A DNA stretch of 64,000 nt, from NCBI GenBank assembly GCA_020161615.1, contig JAIUPD010000001.1:1-64000 (forward strand), written 5' to 3'. The DNA comes from Pseudomonadota bacterium (GTDB taxonomy: Bacteria; Pseudomonadota; Alphaproteobacteria; Rhodobacterales; Rhodobacteraceae). Positions 63,362 to 64,000 of this stretch are shown here, in pieces. Positions within the stretch are counted from its first letter, which is position 1, and each line of letters begins with the position of its first letter. The notes beneath the pieces were generated by a model. The model searched no databases. It was not told the DNA's origin and saw only the letters and a list, made by a program, of their open reading frames with translations. The translations under genes and the position numbers were made by a program.

Positions 63362-63790
63362 TCACTCCGGCAACCACCGCGCCAGCCGCGCCTGGTTCAC
63401 CCCCCGGTCGCCATATCCGAACCGCGAGCGCGAAAAGGCGACGATCCGCGTGCCCTCGCCCTCGGGAATGAGCCGGATCGACACGTAATCGGGATAGCGC
63501 ATCAGCGCCGTGCGCGCGATCCAGGTGGTTCCCGCTCCATCCTCGGCCAGCACCACGGCGCCTTCCGCCCGGGCGCGTCGGGCGATGAGGGCTGCGGCCT
63601 CAGCGCTGGGCAGGGCGACCAGCCGGTCGATCCGGGCGAAATTCGGCGATGTCGGATCCGGCGCGGTCAGCGGATCGACATGCCAGCGTCCCGGGTCCGA
63701 AGGCGCCAGGCGGACATAGGCGGCGAAGCCCAGGCCCAGGGCGATCAGACAGACGACAAGCAGCGCTAGAAGGGTCATCGCTCGGGACAT
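63362..63790 (-). CDS. DUF1499 family membrane-anchored protein
   Basis: A 142-aa protein: one N-terminal helix (MTLLALLVVCLIALGLGFAAYVRL), then DPLTAPDPTSPNFARI, VLAEDGAGTTWIARTALMRYPDYVSIRLIPEGEGTRIVAFSRSRFGYGDRGVNQARLARWL, which is the DUF1499 pattern. Function is unknown. Start ATG 63790 (MSRAM) is chosen; the frame opens further upstream at 63880. Confidence 0.82.
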   Translation of the reverse strand: MSRAMTLLALLVVCLIALGLGFAAYVRLAPSDPGRWHVDPLTAPDPTSPNFARIDRLVALPSAEAAALIARRARAEGAVVLAEDGAGTTWIARTALMRYPDYVSIRLIPEGEGTRIVAFSRSRFGYGDRGVNQARLARWLPE

Positions 63791-63910
63791 GCCAACCTCT
63801 GTCGCGCGGTGCGCCAGTGCCCGCTCTCGGGGATATCCTAACACCGGGTAAACGGCCGCTGCCAAGCCCTTGATTCCCAAAGGGCCGAAAACTGTCCCAT
63901 GCGTGGGACA

Positions 63911-64000
63911 TCAGCCCTTTCGCCGGGTCCAGGCCCAGAGGCAGAGGATCTCCATCGCCACATGCGCCCCCGCGATGGCCGTGGCCCCCGTGCTGTCATA
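63911..64000 (-). CDS. C-terminal end of an unidentified protein (5' partial)
   Basis: A minus-strand frame enters from the right edge and ends TGA at 63913-63911, giving 29 residues that include DSTGATAIAGAHVAMEILC and end in WTRRKG. I cannot name the family from this fragment. Confidence 0.5.
   Translation of the reverse strand, partial: YDSTGATAIAGAHVAMEILCLWAWTRRKG

Overview
The window is about 66% GC, densely coded, and looks like a chromosome segment of a Rhodobacteraceae/Paracoccaceae alphaproteobacterium. The grounds are the imuA-imuB-dnaE2 SOS cassette with a GAAC-N7-GAAC LexA box, pyruvate dehydrogenase E1-beta carrying its own lipoyl domain, a suc gene row ending in lpdA, TatABC followed by a DUF815 ATPase, and short dispersed palindromes and CCGAGGATATTT-type repeats between genes. 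No prophage, transposase, CRISPR array or rRNA operon was seen.

Layout. 1-5.5 kb: SOS mutasome (imuA, imuB, dnaE2), then a tRNA with anticodon CAT. 5.8-10.5 kb: a secreted protein of unknown function, an MmcQ/YjbR protein, purMN and an MFS transporter. 10.7-21.9 kb: TCA cycle row sucC, sucD, sucA, sucB, lpdA, interrupted by unrelated genes (low-GC lipoprotein, secreted protein, FkbM methyltransferase, L,D-transpeptidase, two MAPEG proteins). 22-23 kb: HNH nuclease with a PUA/EVE-like front half and a 32-bp near-perfect palindrome over its start. 23-33.3 kb: a catabolic locus with an IclR regulator and omega-transaminase on one side and, divergently, a tripartite tricarboxylate transporter, aldehyde dehydrogenase, AGXT2L-type phospholyase, APH-type kinase and Tm-1-like protein. 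33.3-39.5 kb: hisD, a 1117-aa Ala/Pro-rich membrane protein with GspL/PilM-like and PilP/GspC-like ends, and metY. 39.5-40.8 kb: a small NTF2-fold gene between two predicted leftward small RNA genes of matching design. 40.8-43.2 kb: ECF sigma factor, anti-sigma factor and subtilisin-like protease in one operon. 43.2-49.4 kb: homoprotocatechuate meta-cleavage genes hpaFEDGH with divergent hpaR and two unrelated ring-cleavage dioxygenases. 49.8-54 kb: pdhABC and a FtsB-like protein. 54-64 kb: AidB-like acyl-CoA dehydrogenase, membrane protein, EEP-family hydrolase, efp/epmA, a secreted protein, a short YafY-like regulator, tatABC, DUF815 ATPase and DUF1499 protein.

How the parts work together. 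The suc genes, lpdA and pdhABC supply the two 2-oxoacid dehydrogenase complexes. The hpa genes would convert homoprotocatechuate as far as the HpaH product, but no HpaI aldolase or HpaBC hydroxylase is in view. The most suggestive uncharacterised unit is the 25-33 kb locus, whose enzymes line up as uptake, phosphorylation of an amino alcohol, elimination of phosphate and ammonia to an aldehyde, and oxidation to an acid. The most unexpected non-coding signal is the pair of leftward units at 39.7-39.87 and 40.49-40.65 kb. Each has the same promoter-like words at the same spacing and ends in the same terminator hairpin about 130 nt downstream.
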